Positions 7,239 through 15,327 of a DNA stretch of 27,099 nucleotides are shown here, piece by piece (positions within the stretch are counted from its first letter, which is position 1; every line of letters starts with the position of its first letter). The position numbers and the translations under genes were made by a program. The notes under the pieces are model-generated. The model saw nothing but the letters and a program-made list of their open reading frames with translations. It was not told the DNA's origin and did not search any database. Location of the stretch: the NCBI GenBank assembly GCA_964615935.1, contig CAZTTG010000088.1:1-27099 (forward strand), written 5' to 3'. This DNA is from CAZTTG01 sp964615935. Its GTDB lineage: Bacteria > Planctomycetota > UBA1135 > GCA-002686595.

Positions 7239-7257
7239 CCCGGGCGCGCGCCGCGCC

Positions 7258-7263
7258 TACCAT
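7258..7263 (+). promoter_or_regulatory. Possible -10 element before HEAT-repeat gene
   Basis: TACCAT lies 20 bases after the preceding stop codon, 14 bases before an in-frame ATG at 7278 and 83 bases before the preferred ATG at 7347. If real, the preferred start has a leader of about 75 bases. Confidence 0.25.
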
Positions 7264-7346
7264 GGGATGCGGCTCTCATGGACGGGCGCTCGCGCGCCCG
7301 AGGCACGACCGGAACGACATCCCACGCCCACCCCGGAGGACTCCCG

Positions 7347-9494
7347 ATGAAGGAGCTCCTGTTGCCGGCCTCCCTGCTGCTCCTGGGGGCCTTGGCCGCA
7401 CCCTCGGTCTGCGCCGCCCACGGCGGTGTCTACCCTCCGCCGCCGCCGCCCCCGCCGACGGCCGGGGGCAAGCCCCCCGGGGGAAGCTACGGCGGTCCGG
7501 GGGACGTCGTTCCCCCCTGGACCGGCCCCGGCGCTCCGGGCGCCCCGGCCGCCGGAGGCCCGACCAGCCCCGGCCCGAGCTCTCCGGGGGGCGCGAAGCT
7601 CCCCGGAACCCCCGCGACCGGGCCCGGAGGCGGAGCCGGAACACCCGGCCCGATCTCCGGCGCTCCCGGCTCGGGCGGCTCGACGAGCCTGTCGCCGACG
7701 AGCTGGGCGTACTGGTGGGCCTACAACCGCCACCCCTACCTCCAGCTGCGCTCCCGCGTCCTGGAGGCGAGCGTGCGCACCGGCGGGGACGAGCTCTTCC
7801 TCGGCCGCGGCCAGTCGAACCAGATCGCGCGGGACCTGCGCCCCACGGAGCGGCGGATCCGCGCCCAGGTGGTGCCCGCCCTCTGCGAGGCCCTGGCGAA
7901 CGAGGACAACGAGGACGTGCTCACCGCCTCCCTGGTGGCTCTGGCCAGGATCGGCGAGGACCCGAAGGCCGCGGGAGGGCGGAGCTCGGCGGATCGGATC
8001 CGGGGGCTCATCTCGCATCCGAATCGAATCGTGGCCCAGACCGCGGTCCTCTCCCTGGGAATCCTGGGATCCCAGGAGAGCGCCTTCCTGCTGGGCGATC
8101 TCCTGGACGACGGGCCTCGCGGCCGGGAGGCGCTCGGCGGCTCCCAGGTCTCGGTGCGGACCCGCACGCTGGCCGCCTGCGCCCTGGGCCTGGTGGCGGA
8201 GCGCAGCGGCCGGGAGGACGTGAGGCGCTACGCGGTGCACCGCCTGGTCGGCGCCGTGGAGAAGCCGCGAGGGCTGCGCCGCCGCGAGGTCGAGGTCGCC
8301 TGCGTCACCGCCCTGGGCCTGTCCCCCCTCGCGCCGGATCCGAAGCCGGCGGCGGTGCGCGGGCGCGGCGGGAGATCGCCCTCGAGATCGCTGCAGGGAC
8401 AGGTGGACTGGCTCCTGGAGCTGCTCGAGGACGAGGAGATCGACCACGTGGTCCGCTCCCACGCGGCCACGGCCATCGGCCGCCTGCTGACCGACGCGAG
8501 CCTGCCCGCCGAGTGGACCGAGCGAGTCGTGAGGAAGCTGCTGGCCGCCATGGGCCCGCGCTCGAAGCACGAGAGGGAGATCGTGCAGAGCTGCGTCCTC
8601 GCCCTCGGCGGTCTGGCCGACTGCGACGGCGATCCCCTGGACCGCAGCGTGCGCGCGGCGCTCTCCGAGGCGGTGGGTCGCGGGGGCGACGGCTCCCTGC
8701 GCCGCCTCGCCATGATCGCCCTGGCCCAGGTGGCGGGGCGTCCGGGGGCGGAGGGAAGGGATCCCCTGGCGGGCCTGGCGCCGGCCCGCGAGCAGCTCCT
8801 CCAGGAGCTCGCTCGCGGCCGCAGCACCACGCGGCCGTGGGCCGCCCTCGCCCTGGGCGTGCTGGAGCGATCGCTCCTGGACTCCGGGCGGCTGGCCTCG
8901 CGCGATACGGCGGCCGCCCTGATCTCGGCCCTGCGGGGGGCCCGAGCGCCCGAGGAGGTCGGCGCGCTGTGCGTCGGTCTGGGGCTGATGCGCTGCGTCG
9001 AGGCGACCCCGGTGCTGGGCGAGAAGCTCGAGGGGCTGGCCGACGACCAGGCGCGCGGCTTCGCGGCCCTGGCCCTGGGCATGATCGAAGCGCGCGAGTC
9101 CATCGGGCCCATCCGCGAGATCCTGCGCTCCTCGAAGTACCGCCCGGGCCTCCTGCGCGAGGCCGCCATCGGGCTGGCCCTGATGGGGGAGAAGGGCACC
9201 GGAGCCGAGCTGGTGAAGATGCTGGCCTCCGCCGGCAGCCTCGCGTCCCAGGCCTCGATCGCATCGGCCCTGGGCTTCATCGGGGACTCCCGCTCGCTGG
9301 ATCCCCTGCTCGCCATGCTGGGCGACGAGGAGCTCACCGCTCGCGCCCGCGCCTTCGCGGCGGTGGCCCTCGGACGGGTGTGCGATCGCTTCGCCCTGCC
9401 CTGGAACAGCAGCATGTCGGTGGGCGTGAACTACCTCGCCACCACCGAGGCCCTGACCAACTCCGAGCGCACCGGCATCCTCGACATCCTGTGA
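7347..9494 (+). CDS. Secreted HEAT-repeat protein with Pro/Gly-rich stalk
   Basis: This 715-residue protein has a signal peptide (MKELLLPASLLLLGALAAPSVCA) followed by a low-complexity region rich in Pro, Gly and Ser up to about residue 105, including a run of eight prolines. After TSWAYWWAYNRHPYLQLR the protein is a long alpha-solenoid of HEAT-like units with repeating patterns such as ALARIGEDPKA, LSLGILGSQESAFLLGDLL, ALGMIEARESIGPI and ALGFIGDSRSLDPLLAML. HEAT solenoids bind proteins; no catalytic motif is visible. It probably works outside the cytoplasm, held off a surface by the stalk. The start at 7347 is chosen over one 69 bases upstream because GGAGG lies 7 bases before it and the signal peptide begins there. 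Similar proteins are frequent in planctomycete-like genomes; function is unknown. Confidence 0.85.
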   Translation: MKELLLPASLLLLGALAAPSVCAAHGGVYPPPPPPPPTAGGKPPGGSYGGPGDVVPPWTGPGAPGAPAAGGPTSPGPSSPGGAKLPGTPATGPGGGAGTPGPISGAPGSGGSTSLSPTSWAYWWAYNRHPYLQLRSRVLEASVRTGGDELFLGRGQSNQIARDLRPTERRIRAQVVPALCEALANEDNEDVLTASLVALARIGEDPKAAGGRSSADRIRGLISHPNRIVAQTAVLSLGILGSQESAFLLGDLLDDGPRGREALGGSQVSVRTRTLAACALGLVAERSGREDVRRYAVHRLVGAVEKPRGLRRREVEVACVTALGLSPLAPDPKPAAVRGRGGRSPSRSLQGQVDWLLELLEDEEIDHVVRSHAATAIGRLLTDASLPAEWTERVVRKLLAAMGPRSKHEREIVQSCVLALGGLADCDGDPLDRSVRAALSEAVGRGGDGSLRRLAMIALAQVAGRPGAEGRDPLAGLAPAREQLLQELARGRSTTRPWAALALGVLERSLLDSGRLASRDTAAALISALRGARAPEEVGALCVGLGLMRCVEATPVLGEKLEGLADDQARGFAALALGMIEARESIGPIREILRSSKYRPGLLREAAIGLALMGEKGTGAELVKMLASAGSLASQASIASALGFIGDSRSLDPLLAMLGDEELTARARAFAAVALGRVCDRFALPWNSSMSVGVNYLATTEALTNSERTGILDIL

Positions 9495-9547
9495 TCGCCA
9501 CCGCGCGGCTTTGGCCCCCGAGGAGAGCCGGCGGCGGCGCGAGGACG

Positions 9548-9553
9548 TACCCT
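9548..9553 (+). promoter_or_regulatory. -10-like element before yjbQ
   Basis: TACCCT ends 9 bases before the ATG at 9563, and no Shine-Dalgarno sequence lies between. This spacing suggests a leaderless or nearly leaderless mRNA. Confidence 0.35.
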
Positions 9554-9562
9554 GGGCACCCC

Positions 9563-9982
9563 ATGAAGCAGCACCAGGAGACGCTGGACGTCCCGACCCG
9601 CGGACGCGGCCTGCTCGAGATCACCCCCGAGGTGGCGCGGGTGGTGGGCGATTCGGGGATCGAGACCGGGCTGGCGGTGGTCTTCTGCCGCCACACCTCC
9701 TGCAGCCTGGTGATCGGCGAGAACGCCGATCCCAGCGCCCAGAGCGACCTCGAGGACTGGCTCTCGCGCATCGCCCCCGACGGGGACCCGCGCTACGCCC
9801 ACGGCGCCGAGGGGCCCGACGACATGCCCGCGCACCTGCGCGCGGCGATCACCGCCACCAGCGAGAGCATCCCGGTGGTCGCGGGCAGACTGGGCCTGGG
9901 CACCTGGCAGGGTCTCTTCCTCGCCGAGCACCGCACGGCCCCGCACCGCCGCCGGGTGCTGGTCCACGTGAGCGGGGAATAG
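9563..9982 (+). CDS. yjbQ: YjbQ/UPF0047 family protein (secondary thiamine-phosphate synthase-like)
   Basis: A 139-residue protein with the full length and conserved features of the UPF0047/YjbQ family: CRHTSCSLVIGENADP (His44 onward), DLEDWL, and the C-terminal block AGRLGLGTWQGLFLAEH followed by a basic strand ending at the C-terminus. Members form compact beta-rich oligomers and have been linked to weak thiamine-phosphate synthase activity; the physiological role is still poorly defined. The usual YxH..N.DAHL region appears as YAHGAEGPDDMPAHLRAA. No thiamine gene is nearby, so the context gives no support for a thiamine role. The gene starts 68 bases after the HEAT gene and appears to have its own promoter. 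Confidence 0.92.
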   Translation: MKQHQETLDVPTRGRGLLEITPEVARVVGDSGIETGLAVVFCRHTSCSLVIGENADPSAQSDLEDWLSRIAPDGDPRYAHGAEGPDDMPAHLRAAITATSESIPVVAGRLGLGTWQGLFLAEHRTAPHRRRVLVHVSGE

Positions 9983-10006
9983 GCGCGGGCCGCGGGCGTC
10001 GTCGAG

Positions 10007-10012
10007 TAACCT
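10007..10012 (+). promoter_or_regulatory. Possible -10 element before the 10044 gene
   Basis: TAACCT lies 31 bases upstream of the ATG at 10044 in the 61-base gap after yjbQ. No convincing -35 box is present. Confidence 0.3.
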
Positions 10013-10043
10013 GGGGACCGCGCCGTCCCGCGCGATCGCGTCC

Positions 10044-11252
10044 ATGAAGCCCGTCCTCGTCCTCCTCCTCGCCCTGGCCCTGCTGGCGGTCGGCTACCTC
10101 GCCCTGCGGGGGCTCGAGGGCGACGAGGAGCCGCTCTCGGTGGCCGGGCTGCCGGCCGGTCCCGGGCGGACCGCTCCGGAGGATCCGCCGGAGGAGGTCC
10201 CCCTGGTCCGCCCGGAGGGGGATCGCGCCGGCCCCGGGGGAGCCGGGGAGGATCAGGGCGGCCGGATCGGATCCGCGGTGCCCGTCGAGGAGGATCCCTG
10301 GCTGAGCCCCGAGGAGGAGGCCGCCGCGCCCCCCGATCCGATCCTGCGGGGCAGCGGGATCCTGGTGCTGCGGCTGCGCAATCGCGCCAGCGCGATGCCC
10401 GTCGAGAGCACCGTCCATCTGTGGCGGATCGGCGCGCCGGCCAACGACGCCTGGAGCGTGGGCGACCAGCTCCTGGCCGAGGCCTTCGTCGGCGAGCAGG
10501 GGCACCAGTTTCCGGGCCTGCCGGAGGGGCGCTACCGGGCGGTGATCCTCGCCCAGCGATACGCCTCGCCCGATCCGTACGAATTCCAGGTCCGCGGGAC
10601 GTTCATGCGCGTGGACCTGCCGGTCGACCTGCCCCAGGAGCGGCCCGTCCACTGCCGGGTCTACGACGCGAAGGGCCAGCCCATCACCGGCGCGCGCAGC
10701 GTCCGGGGTCGAGCGGCCATGGGGGAGCGCGATCCGACGCCCGCCTGGCTCACCCCCCGCCGGCTGCTCTCCTCCGGCAAGTTCCGCGCCCCCCGGGGCG
10801 GGGTGCTGCCCCGGCCCCGGATCCCCGAGCCCCGCGGCGGAGTCCCGGTGAGCGCCCGGCCCCGGTCGGGCTTCCCCCTCGGGGCCTTCCGAGAGGACTC
10901 GCGGTGCCAGGCAAACTCCGAGCCGGTCCTCCTGCGGATCGAAGGAGGCTGCGACGTCGAGGTGCGGGTGGACGGCGGGCTGGCGGGGACGAGCTACGCG
11001 GGCGTGAGCGTGGACCCCTCCCCCCTGGAGGCACTGGTGCTCCTGCCCGACAACCGACCGGCCAGGGCGGAGGGGGCCTGGGTGCGGGTGACCTCCCTGG
11101 CCCGGCCCCTTTCCCAGGAGCTCGGCGCCCGCCCCTGGGAGCGCATCCCGATCCAGGTGCGCGCCGCGTGCGCGGGTCACCGCGACCTGGTCTTCTCCTT
11201 CACCCTGGAGGAGGGGCCGCCGGAATACGTGAGGATGGAGGCGGTGCCGTAG
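10044..11252 (+). CDS. Uncharacterised membrane-anchored extracytoplasmic protein
   Basis: I do not recognise this 402-residue protein. It begins with a clear N-terminal hydrophobic helix (MKPVLVLLLALALLAVGYLAL) that is either a signal peptide or an anchor, followed by an acidic/Pro/Gly-rich linker to about residue 105. The rest is beta-strand rich: LVLRLRNRASAMPVESTVHLWRI, FPGLPEGRYRAVILAQRY and PVHCRVYDAKGQPITGAR read like carboxypeptidase-regulatory or peptidase-associated beta-sandwich modules, the same general type as the C-terminal part of the sigma fusion upstream. Two cysteines lie near residues 290-312. It is the last plus-strand gene before a strong hairpin at 11291. A role in cell-envelope binding is possible but not shown. 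Confidence 0.7.
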   Translation: MKPVLVLLLALALLAVGYLALRGLEGDEEPLSVAGLPAGPGRTAPEDPPEEVPLVRPEGDRAGPGGAGEDQGGRIGSAVPVEEDPWLSPEEEAAAPPDPILRGSGILVLRLRNRASAMPVESTVHLWRIGAPANDAWSVGDQLLAEAFVGEQGHQFPGLPEGRYRAVILAQRYASPDPYEFQVRGTFMRVDLPVDLPQERPVHCRVYDAKGQPITGARSVRGRAAMGERDPTPAWLTPRRLLSSGKFRAPRGGVLPRPRIPEPRGGVPVSARPRSGFPLGAFREDSRCQANSEPVLLRIEGGCDVEVRVDGGLAGTSYAGVSVDPSPLEALVLLPDNRPARAEGAWVRVTSLARPLSQELGARPWERIPIQVRAACAGHRDLVFSFTLEEGPPEYVRMEAVP

Positions 11253-11290
11253 GGGCCCGGGTCCCGCCGCCGCCCTCCGTGGAACGCGAA

Positions 11291-11320
11291 GGCGGCGCCG
11301 CCCGCGGGGGCGGCGCCGCC
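11291..11320. terminator. Perfect 12-bp hairpin between convergent genes
   Basis: GGCGGCGCCGCC (11291-11302) pairs perfectly with the identical self-complementary arm at 11309-11320 across a 6-base CGCGGG loop. It lies 38 bases after the plus-strand stop and 50 bases beyond the minus-strand stop, so it can serve both converging transcripts. No T-run follows on either strand; it may act as a non-canonical terminator or an mRNA end stabiliser. Confidence 0.6.
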
Positions 11321-11370
11321 ATGTTCGTGTCATCCGGGCCGCGCGCGGGGCGCGGCTCGCGCGGGGTGGA

Positions 11371-13053
11371 TCAGTTGTACTCGATCTCGATCGCGTCGGA
11401 GACGTCGGTGTTGGCCGCGGCCATCGGGTCGCGGTTCCAGCCCTGGAAGTAGACGATGGTGCCGGAGGCGTGGTCCACGCCGGCCGGATCGTTGATCCGC
11501 AGGGTCATGGAGCCGTTGCAGCTCCCCGAGGCGCCGCCGGTGCTCTGCGCCGGGGTCCGCTTGATGGGCGGCTGGACGCACAGGGTGCCGGAGGAGAAGG
11601 GGATGGCGGTCGGGGCATAGCCGTAGAAGACGATGCCGGGCTTGGCGCCCTCGGCGTTGCTGACCAGCACGTCGTAGTCGTTGGCGCCGGAGGTCGGGCA
11701 CGCGGACATGTTGCTGGTGGAGATCGAGGCGAAGCAGCCGCTGGAGCTGGTGCCCTGACCGGCGGTGCAGTACACGATCGGCAGGGTGCAGCCGGGGACG
11801 CCGGCGACCATGGCCAGGTTGTCGAGGCCGAAGCCCTCGCCGCCGCCGCCGGGGGAGTAGGTCTGCGAGCGCAGGACCACGCTGGTGACGATCTGGGAGC
11901 CGGTGGTGAAGCCGGACCAGGCGTCGATCACGTTGGCGCCCGGCGCGCAGACGCCGATCTCGGTGCCGCCGGCCATGATGCCGTACTCCATCATCTCCAG
12001 CCCGAGGCCGTTGGAGATGGCGGCGCCGAAGGCGCTCACCGGGTTGGTGAACGCGATGGTGATCTCGGTCGGCTCGTCCCAGTTGGTGAAGCTGGAGCAG
12101 TTGTTGGTGCCGTTGTTGTCAGTGAACTGGAACGGCGGCACGTCGACGATGTTGCGGAAGGCCGCGCCGCCGCCGGGGAGGACTTCGATGGTGCAGCCGT
12201 TCAGGGCCACCGGGCCGGTGCCGCCGACGGTGGGATCGAAGGGGGTGTCGACCGTGAAGCCCGAGAAGTCCTCGGTGTGGGTCGGGGTGCCCGCTGCCGC
12301 CAGCCAGGTGGCGTAGTCGGTGTAGCATGTGGTGCTCGCGCCGCCGCCCTGCACCATGACCAGGTCGTCGAGGCCGAAGCCCTCGCCGCCGCCGCCGGGG
12401 GAGTAGGTCTGAGAGCGCAGGATCACGTGGGTGATGGTGGCGCTGTCGTTGACGAAGCCGGCGAAGGCCGGCCCCTGGGAGGCGGGGGCGCAGACGCCCA
12501 CCGGGCTGCCGCCGGCCATGGCGACCATCTCGGCCATCTCGAGGCCGAGGGCGTCGTACATCTCGCACCCGAAGGCCGAGACCGGGCTGGCGAAGGCGAT
12601 GGTGATCTCGGTCGGCTCGTCCCAGTTGGTGAAGCTGGAGCAGTTGTTGGTGCCGTTGTTGTCACCGAACTGGAAGGGGGGCACGTCGACGATGTTGCGG
12701 AAGCCCACGCCGCCGCTGCTGACGGTGATGGTGGCGCCGTTCAGGGCCACGACGGCCCCCTCGAAGGGGGTGTCGACCGTGAAGCCCGAGAAGTCCTCGA
12801 CGTGGGTGGGGGTGCCGGCCGCCGCCGTCCACGAGGCGAGGTCGGTGTAGCAGACGAAGGCGTCGGAGCCGCCGCCGACGACGACCCGACTGCTGAGGCG
12901 CTGGAACGGCACGGTGGCGCCGTCCTCGGCCTGGGTCGTGCCGGGCCGGGCGGTGGGCTCGAAGCCCACGCCGTCGACCTGGCCCTGGGCCATGCAAAGC
13001 GGAGTCAGTGCGAGCGCAGCGAGCACACCGCTGCCATGGAAGAGATTGCGCAT
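11371..13053 (-). CDS. Secreted protein with duplicated domain and Cys/Gly-rich C-terminal module
   Basis: This 560-residue exported protein begins MRNLFHGSGVLAALALTPLCMAQ, a good signal peptide. Residues about 68-234 and 243-415 are two copies of one domain, each running from CYTD through EDFSGFTVDTPF, FRNIVDVPPFQF, DNNGTNNCSSFTNWDEPTEITIAF and VxAFG to SQTYSPGGGGEGFGLDxL, so it is probably a beta-sandwich. Residues 421-560 form a different module with CTAGQGTSSSGC, a GTLCVQPPIKR segment and a final YFQGWNRDP...IEIEYN, of a type I associate with planctomycete exoproteins. Function is unknown; surface display or carbohydrate binding is a guess. The ATG at 13053 is preferred to one 66 bases upstream because the signal peptide starts there. 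It has no ribosome binding site better than AGAAG. Confidence 0.85.
   Translation of the reverse strand: MRNLFHGSGVLAALALTPLCMAQGQVDGVGFEPTARPGTTQAEDGATVPFQRLSSRVVVGGGSDAFVCYTDLASWTAAAGTPTHVEDFSGFTVDTPFEGAVVALNGATITVSSGGVGFRNIVDVPPFQFGDNNGTNNCSSFTNWDEPTEITIAFASPVSAFGCEMYDALGLEMAEMVAMAGGSPVGVCAPASQGPAFAGFVNDSATITHVILRSQTYSPGGGGEGFGLDDLVMVQGGGASTTCYTDYATWLAAAGTPTHTEDFSGFTVDTPFDPTVGGTGPVALNGCTIEVLPGGGAAFRNIVDVPPFQFTDNNGTNNCSSFTNWDEPTEITIAFTNPVSAFGAAISNGLGLEMMEYGIMAGGTEIGVCAPGANVIDAWSGFTTGSQIVTSVVLRSQTYSPGGGGEGFGLDNLAMVAGVPGCTLPIVYCTAGQGTSSSGCFASISTSNMSACPTSGANDYDVLVSNAEGAKPGIVFYGYAPTAIPFSSGTLCVQPPIKRTPAQSTGGASGSCNGSMTLRINDPAGVDHASGTIVYFQGWNRDPMAAANTDVSDAIEIEYN
11809..12327 (-). repeat. Intragenic domain repeat, copy 2
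   Basis: This encodes residues about 243-415 of the secreted protein and aligns along its length with copy 1 (12352-12852). A 69-bp block (12053-12121) is identical to 12596-12664, including third codon positions. Confidence 0.85.
12352..12852 (-). repeat. Intragenic domain repeat, copy 1
   Basis: This encodes residues about 68-234 of the secreted protein, the N-terminal copy of the duplicated domain. It contains the 12596-12664 block shared exactly with copy 2. Confidence 0.85.
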
Positions 13054-13155
13054 GAATGGGTTCTTCTGAGTGAATGCGAGACGGTCACAAGGGCCGGGTC
13101 CCTGCCGGATCTCGGCCACGAGGGCGCGGATGATACCGGAGGGATCGCTCTTACG

Positions 13156-13161
13156 AGTATA
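13156..13161 (-). promoter_or_regulatory. Possible -10 element before secreted duplicated-domain gene
   Basis: TATACT on the minus strand lies about 100 bases upstream of the ATG at 13053 in the 170-base gap after operon A. No -35 box fits, and the gap shows nothing else I can name apart from a short CCTGA/TCAGG inverted repeat (13209-13220) that could end operon A. Confidence 0.25.
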
Positions 13162-13223
13162 TGCGAGGTAGTACCTGGCAGGTGGAAGCGGACAGCGAGC
13201 CCAACCCTCCTGATTTCAGGCAC

Positions 13224-14249
13224 TTAGGGCATCGGCTGTACCGCCTCGATTCCCCTGGCGAGGTGACAGGCCGCACCGCGAGAGCGCGATCCCTCCAGGG
13301 ACTCGAAGGCCGGTTCCTCTCGCCCGCAGCGATCCTCGGGCACCCGATCCCGATCGGGACAGCGGGGGTGGAAGACGCACCCCGAGGGCGGATCGAGGGG
13401 CGAGGGCACCTCCCCGGCGAGGGCCGCGCGCCGGCGCCCGCGCTCCCGCGCCGGGTCCGGCAGGGGGACCGCCGACAGCAGGGCCCGGGTGTAGGGATGT
13501 CGGGGATCGCGGTAGAGCTCGTCGCGGTCGGCGACCTCGATCGTGCGGCCCAGGTACATGACCGCCACCCGCCGGCAGAGGTGGCGCACCACCGAGAGGT
13601 CGTGGGCGATGAACAGGTAGGAGAGGTCGAAGCGGTCCCGCAGCTCGGCGAGGAGGTTGATCACCTGGGCCCGGATCGCCACGTCGAGGGAGCTCACCGG
13701 CTCGTCGCAGATGACCAGCTCGGGCTCCAGGGCCAGGGCCCGGGCGATGCCGATTCGCTGGCGCTGGCCGCCGGAGAGCTCGTGGGGGTAGCGACCCAGG
13801 AGGCTCGGCGAGAGGCCCACCGCGTCGAGCAGCTCCAGCGCTCGCAGCCGGCGCCCGTAGGGCTTGCCGATGGCGTGGATCCTCAGGGGCTCGGTGAGGA
13901 CCGAGGAGATCGTCTGGCGCGGGTCCAGCGAGCCGCTGGGGTCCTGGAAGACCATCTGGAGGCGGCGCCGCAGGGGCAGCCACTGCCGCCGCGAGAGCCC
14001 GGTCAGCTCGACGCCGTCCAGCTTCACCGAGCCGGAGGCCGCCGGCTGCAGGCCGGCGATGGCCCGCGCGGCGCTCGACTTGCCGCAGCCCGACTCGCCC
14101 ACCAGACCCAGGGCCTCACCGCGCCGGACGTCGAGGGAGAGGCCGTCGACGGCGTGGAGCCACCGCAGCGGCTTCCCCAGGAGGCCGCTCCTCCCCACCG
14201 GGTAGCGCACCCGGAGGTCGCGGACGCGGAGCAGGGGCTCCTCGCTCAT
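13224..14249 (-). CDS. Peptide-type ABC importer ATPase, DppF/OppF-like (operon A)
   Basis: This 341-residue protein is the second ATPase of operon A and powers import through the B/C permease pair. It has Walker A GESGCGKS (about 51-58), Q-loop FQDPSGSLDPR, signature LSGGQRQR, Walker B LVICDEPVSSLD and H-loop FIAHDLSVVRH. The DppF/OppF subtype is indicated by CDEPVSSLD plus AQVINLLAELRD. The C-terminal oligopeptide-transporter extension (HPYTRALLSAVP, then GCVFHPRCP...RCG...ACHLA) carries the cysteine pattern that binds a 4Fe-4S cluster in some Dpp/Opp ATPases. Its ATG overlaps the stop of the upstream ATPase gene by 4 bases, which indicates translational coupling. It is the last gene of the operon. 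Confidence 0.95.
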   Translation of the reverse strand: MSEEPLLRVRDLRVRYPVGRSGLLGKPLRWLHAVDGLSLDVRRGEALGLVGESGCGKSSAARAIAGLQPAASGSVKLDGVELTGLSRRQWLPLRRRLQMVFQDPSGSLDPRQTISSVLTEPLRIHAIGKPYGRRLRALELLDAVGLSPSLLGRYPHELSGGQRQRIGIARALALEPELVICDEPVSSLDVAIRAQVINLLAELRDRFDLSYLFIAHDLSVVRHLCRRVAVMYLGRTIEVADRDELYRDPRHPYTRALLSAVPLPDPARERGRRRAALAGEVPSPLDPPSGCVFHPRCPDRDRVPEDRCGREEPAFESLEGSRSRGAACHLARGIEAVQPMP

Positions 14250-15325
14250 GGCGCCTCTCCCGGCGAGGGCGACGGCCCCGGCTCGACGAGCTCGGAGACC
14301 CGCAGGCAGGCCGAGCGGCGACCGCCCAGGAGGATCCGTCCGCCGGGCGCGCTCTCCGCCGGGACCGCCGGCTCCGGCGGGGCCGAGGCCGCCGGCTGGG
14401 CCAGCACCAGCGGCGGGCGCTCGCGACGGCAGCGCGGGACGCACAGCTCGCAGCGGGGGGCGAAGGCGCAGCCCTCGGGGAGCGCGGCGAGGTCCGGCGG
14501 CCGGCCCGGGAGCGTGGGCAGCGTCTCGCCGGGCTCCCCGGCCAGGGCCGAGACGCCCTCCAGGAGGGCGCGGGTGTAGGGATGCAGCGGCCGCTCGAAG
14601 AGCTCGCGGGTTCCGCCGGTCTCGACCAGGCGGCCGGCGTACATGACGCACAGCCGATCGCAGGCGCCGGCGACGATCCCCATGTCATGGGTGATCAGGA
14701 CGATCGCCGTCCCGTGCCGCTCCTGGAGGTCGGCCATCAGCTCGAGGATCTGCGCCTGGATGGTGGGGTCCAGCGCCGTGGTGGGCTCGTCCGCGAGCAG
14801 CACGCGGGGCCGGCACAGGAGCGCCATGGCGATCATCACCCGCTGGCGCATGCCGCCCGAGAGCTGGTGCGGGTACTTCGCCAGGCTCGCCTCGGGATCG
14901 GGGATGCCCACCGCGCCCAGGGACCCGGCCGAGGCCTTGCGGGCCTCGGCCGGCGAGCTCCCCCGGTGGACCTCCAGCACCTCGGTGAGCTGTCGGCCGA
15001 CCGACAGGAAGGGGTTCAGCGAGGTGGTGGGATCCTGGAAGATCATCGAGAGCTCGCTTCCGCGCACGCGCTGCAGCTCGCGCCCGGAGAGCTCCAGCAG
15101 GTTGCGGCCGGCCAGGCGCACCTCGCCGCTCTCGATCCGACCCGGCGGCGAGGGGATCAGGCCCATCAGCGCCAGGGCCGTGACCGACTTTCCCGACCCC
15201 GACTCTCCCACCAGCCCCAGGGTCTCCCCCTCCTCGAGCTTGAAGGACACCTGATCCACCGCCTGGAGGGAGCCCGCTCGACCCTCGAAGCAGACGCGCA
15301 GGTTGACGACCTCGAGCAGGGCCAT
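14246..15325 (-). CDS. Peptide-type ABC importer ATPase, DppD/OppD-like (operon A)
   Basis: A 359-residue ATP-binding subunit with Walker A GESGSGKS (about 40-47), Q-loop FQDPTTSLNP, signature LSGGMRQR, Walker B VLLADEPTTALD and H-loop LITHDMGIVAG. DEPTTALD with LSGGMRQR marks the DppD/OppD type, and GCAFAPRCELCVPRC in the C-terminal region gives the family's cysteine cluster. After this cluster it has a longer Ala/Pro-rich tail than usual. The start ATG at 15325 lies 4 bases from the end of an inserted inverted-repeat element. An AGGA in the element's terminal repeat sits 7 bases before the ATG and is the only visible ribosome binding site. It forms a heterodimer with the F subunit encoded next. 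Confidence 0.95.
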   Translation of the reverse strand: MALLEVVNLRVCFEGRAGSLQAVDQVSFKLEEGETLGLVGESGSGKSVTALALMGLIPSPPGRIESGEVRLAGRNLLELSGRELQRVRGSELSMIFQDPTTSLNPFLSVGRQLTEVLEVHRGSSPAEARKASAGSLGAVGIPDPEASLAKYPHQLSGGMRQRVMIAMALLCRPRVLLADEPTTALDPTIQAQILELMADLQERHGTAIVLITHDMGIVAGACDRLCVMYAGRLVETGGTRELFERPLHPYTRALLEGVSALAGEPGETLPTLPGRPPDLAALPEGCAFAPRCELCVPRCRRERPPLVLAQPAASAPPEPAVPAESAPGGRILLGGRRSACLRVSELVEPGPSPSPGEAP

Positions 15326-15327
15326 CC

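Noticed and set aside
7262..9982. 906-codon plus frame that ends with YjbQ
   Set aside because: Only its last 139 codons are real (YjbQ from 9563); the first part is a shadow of the HEAT gene, so a fusion protein is not supported.
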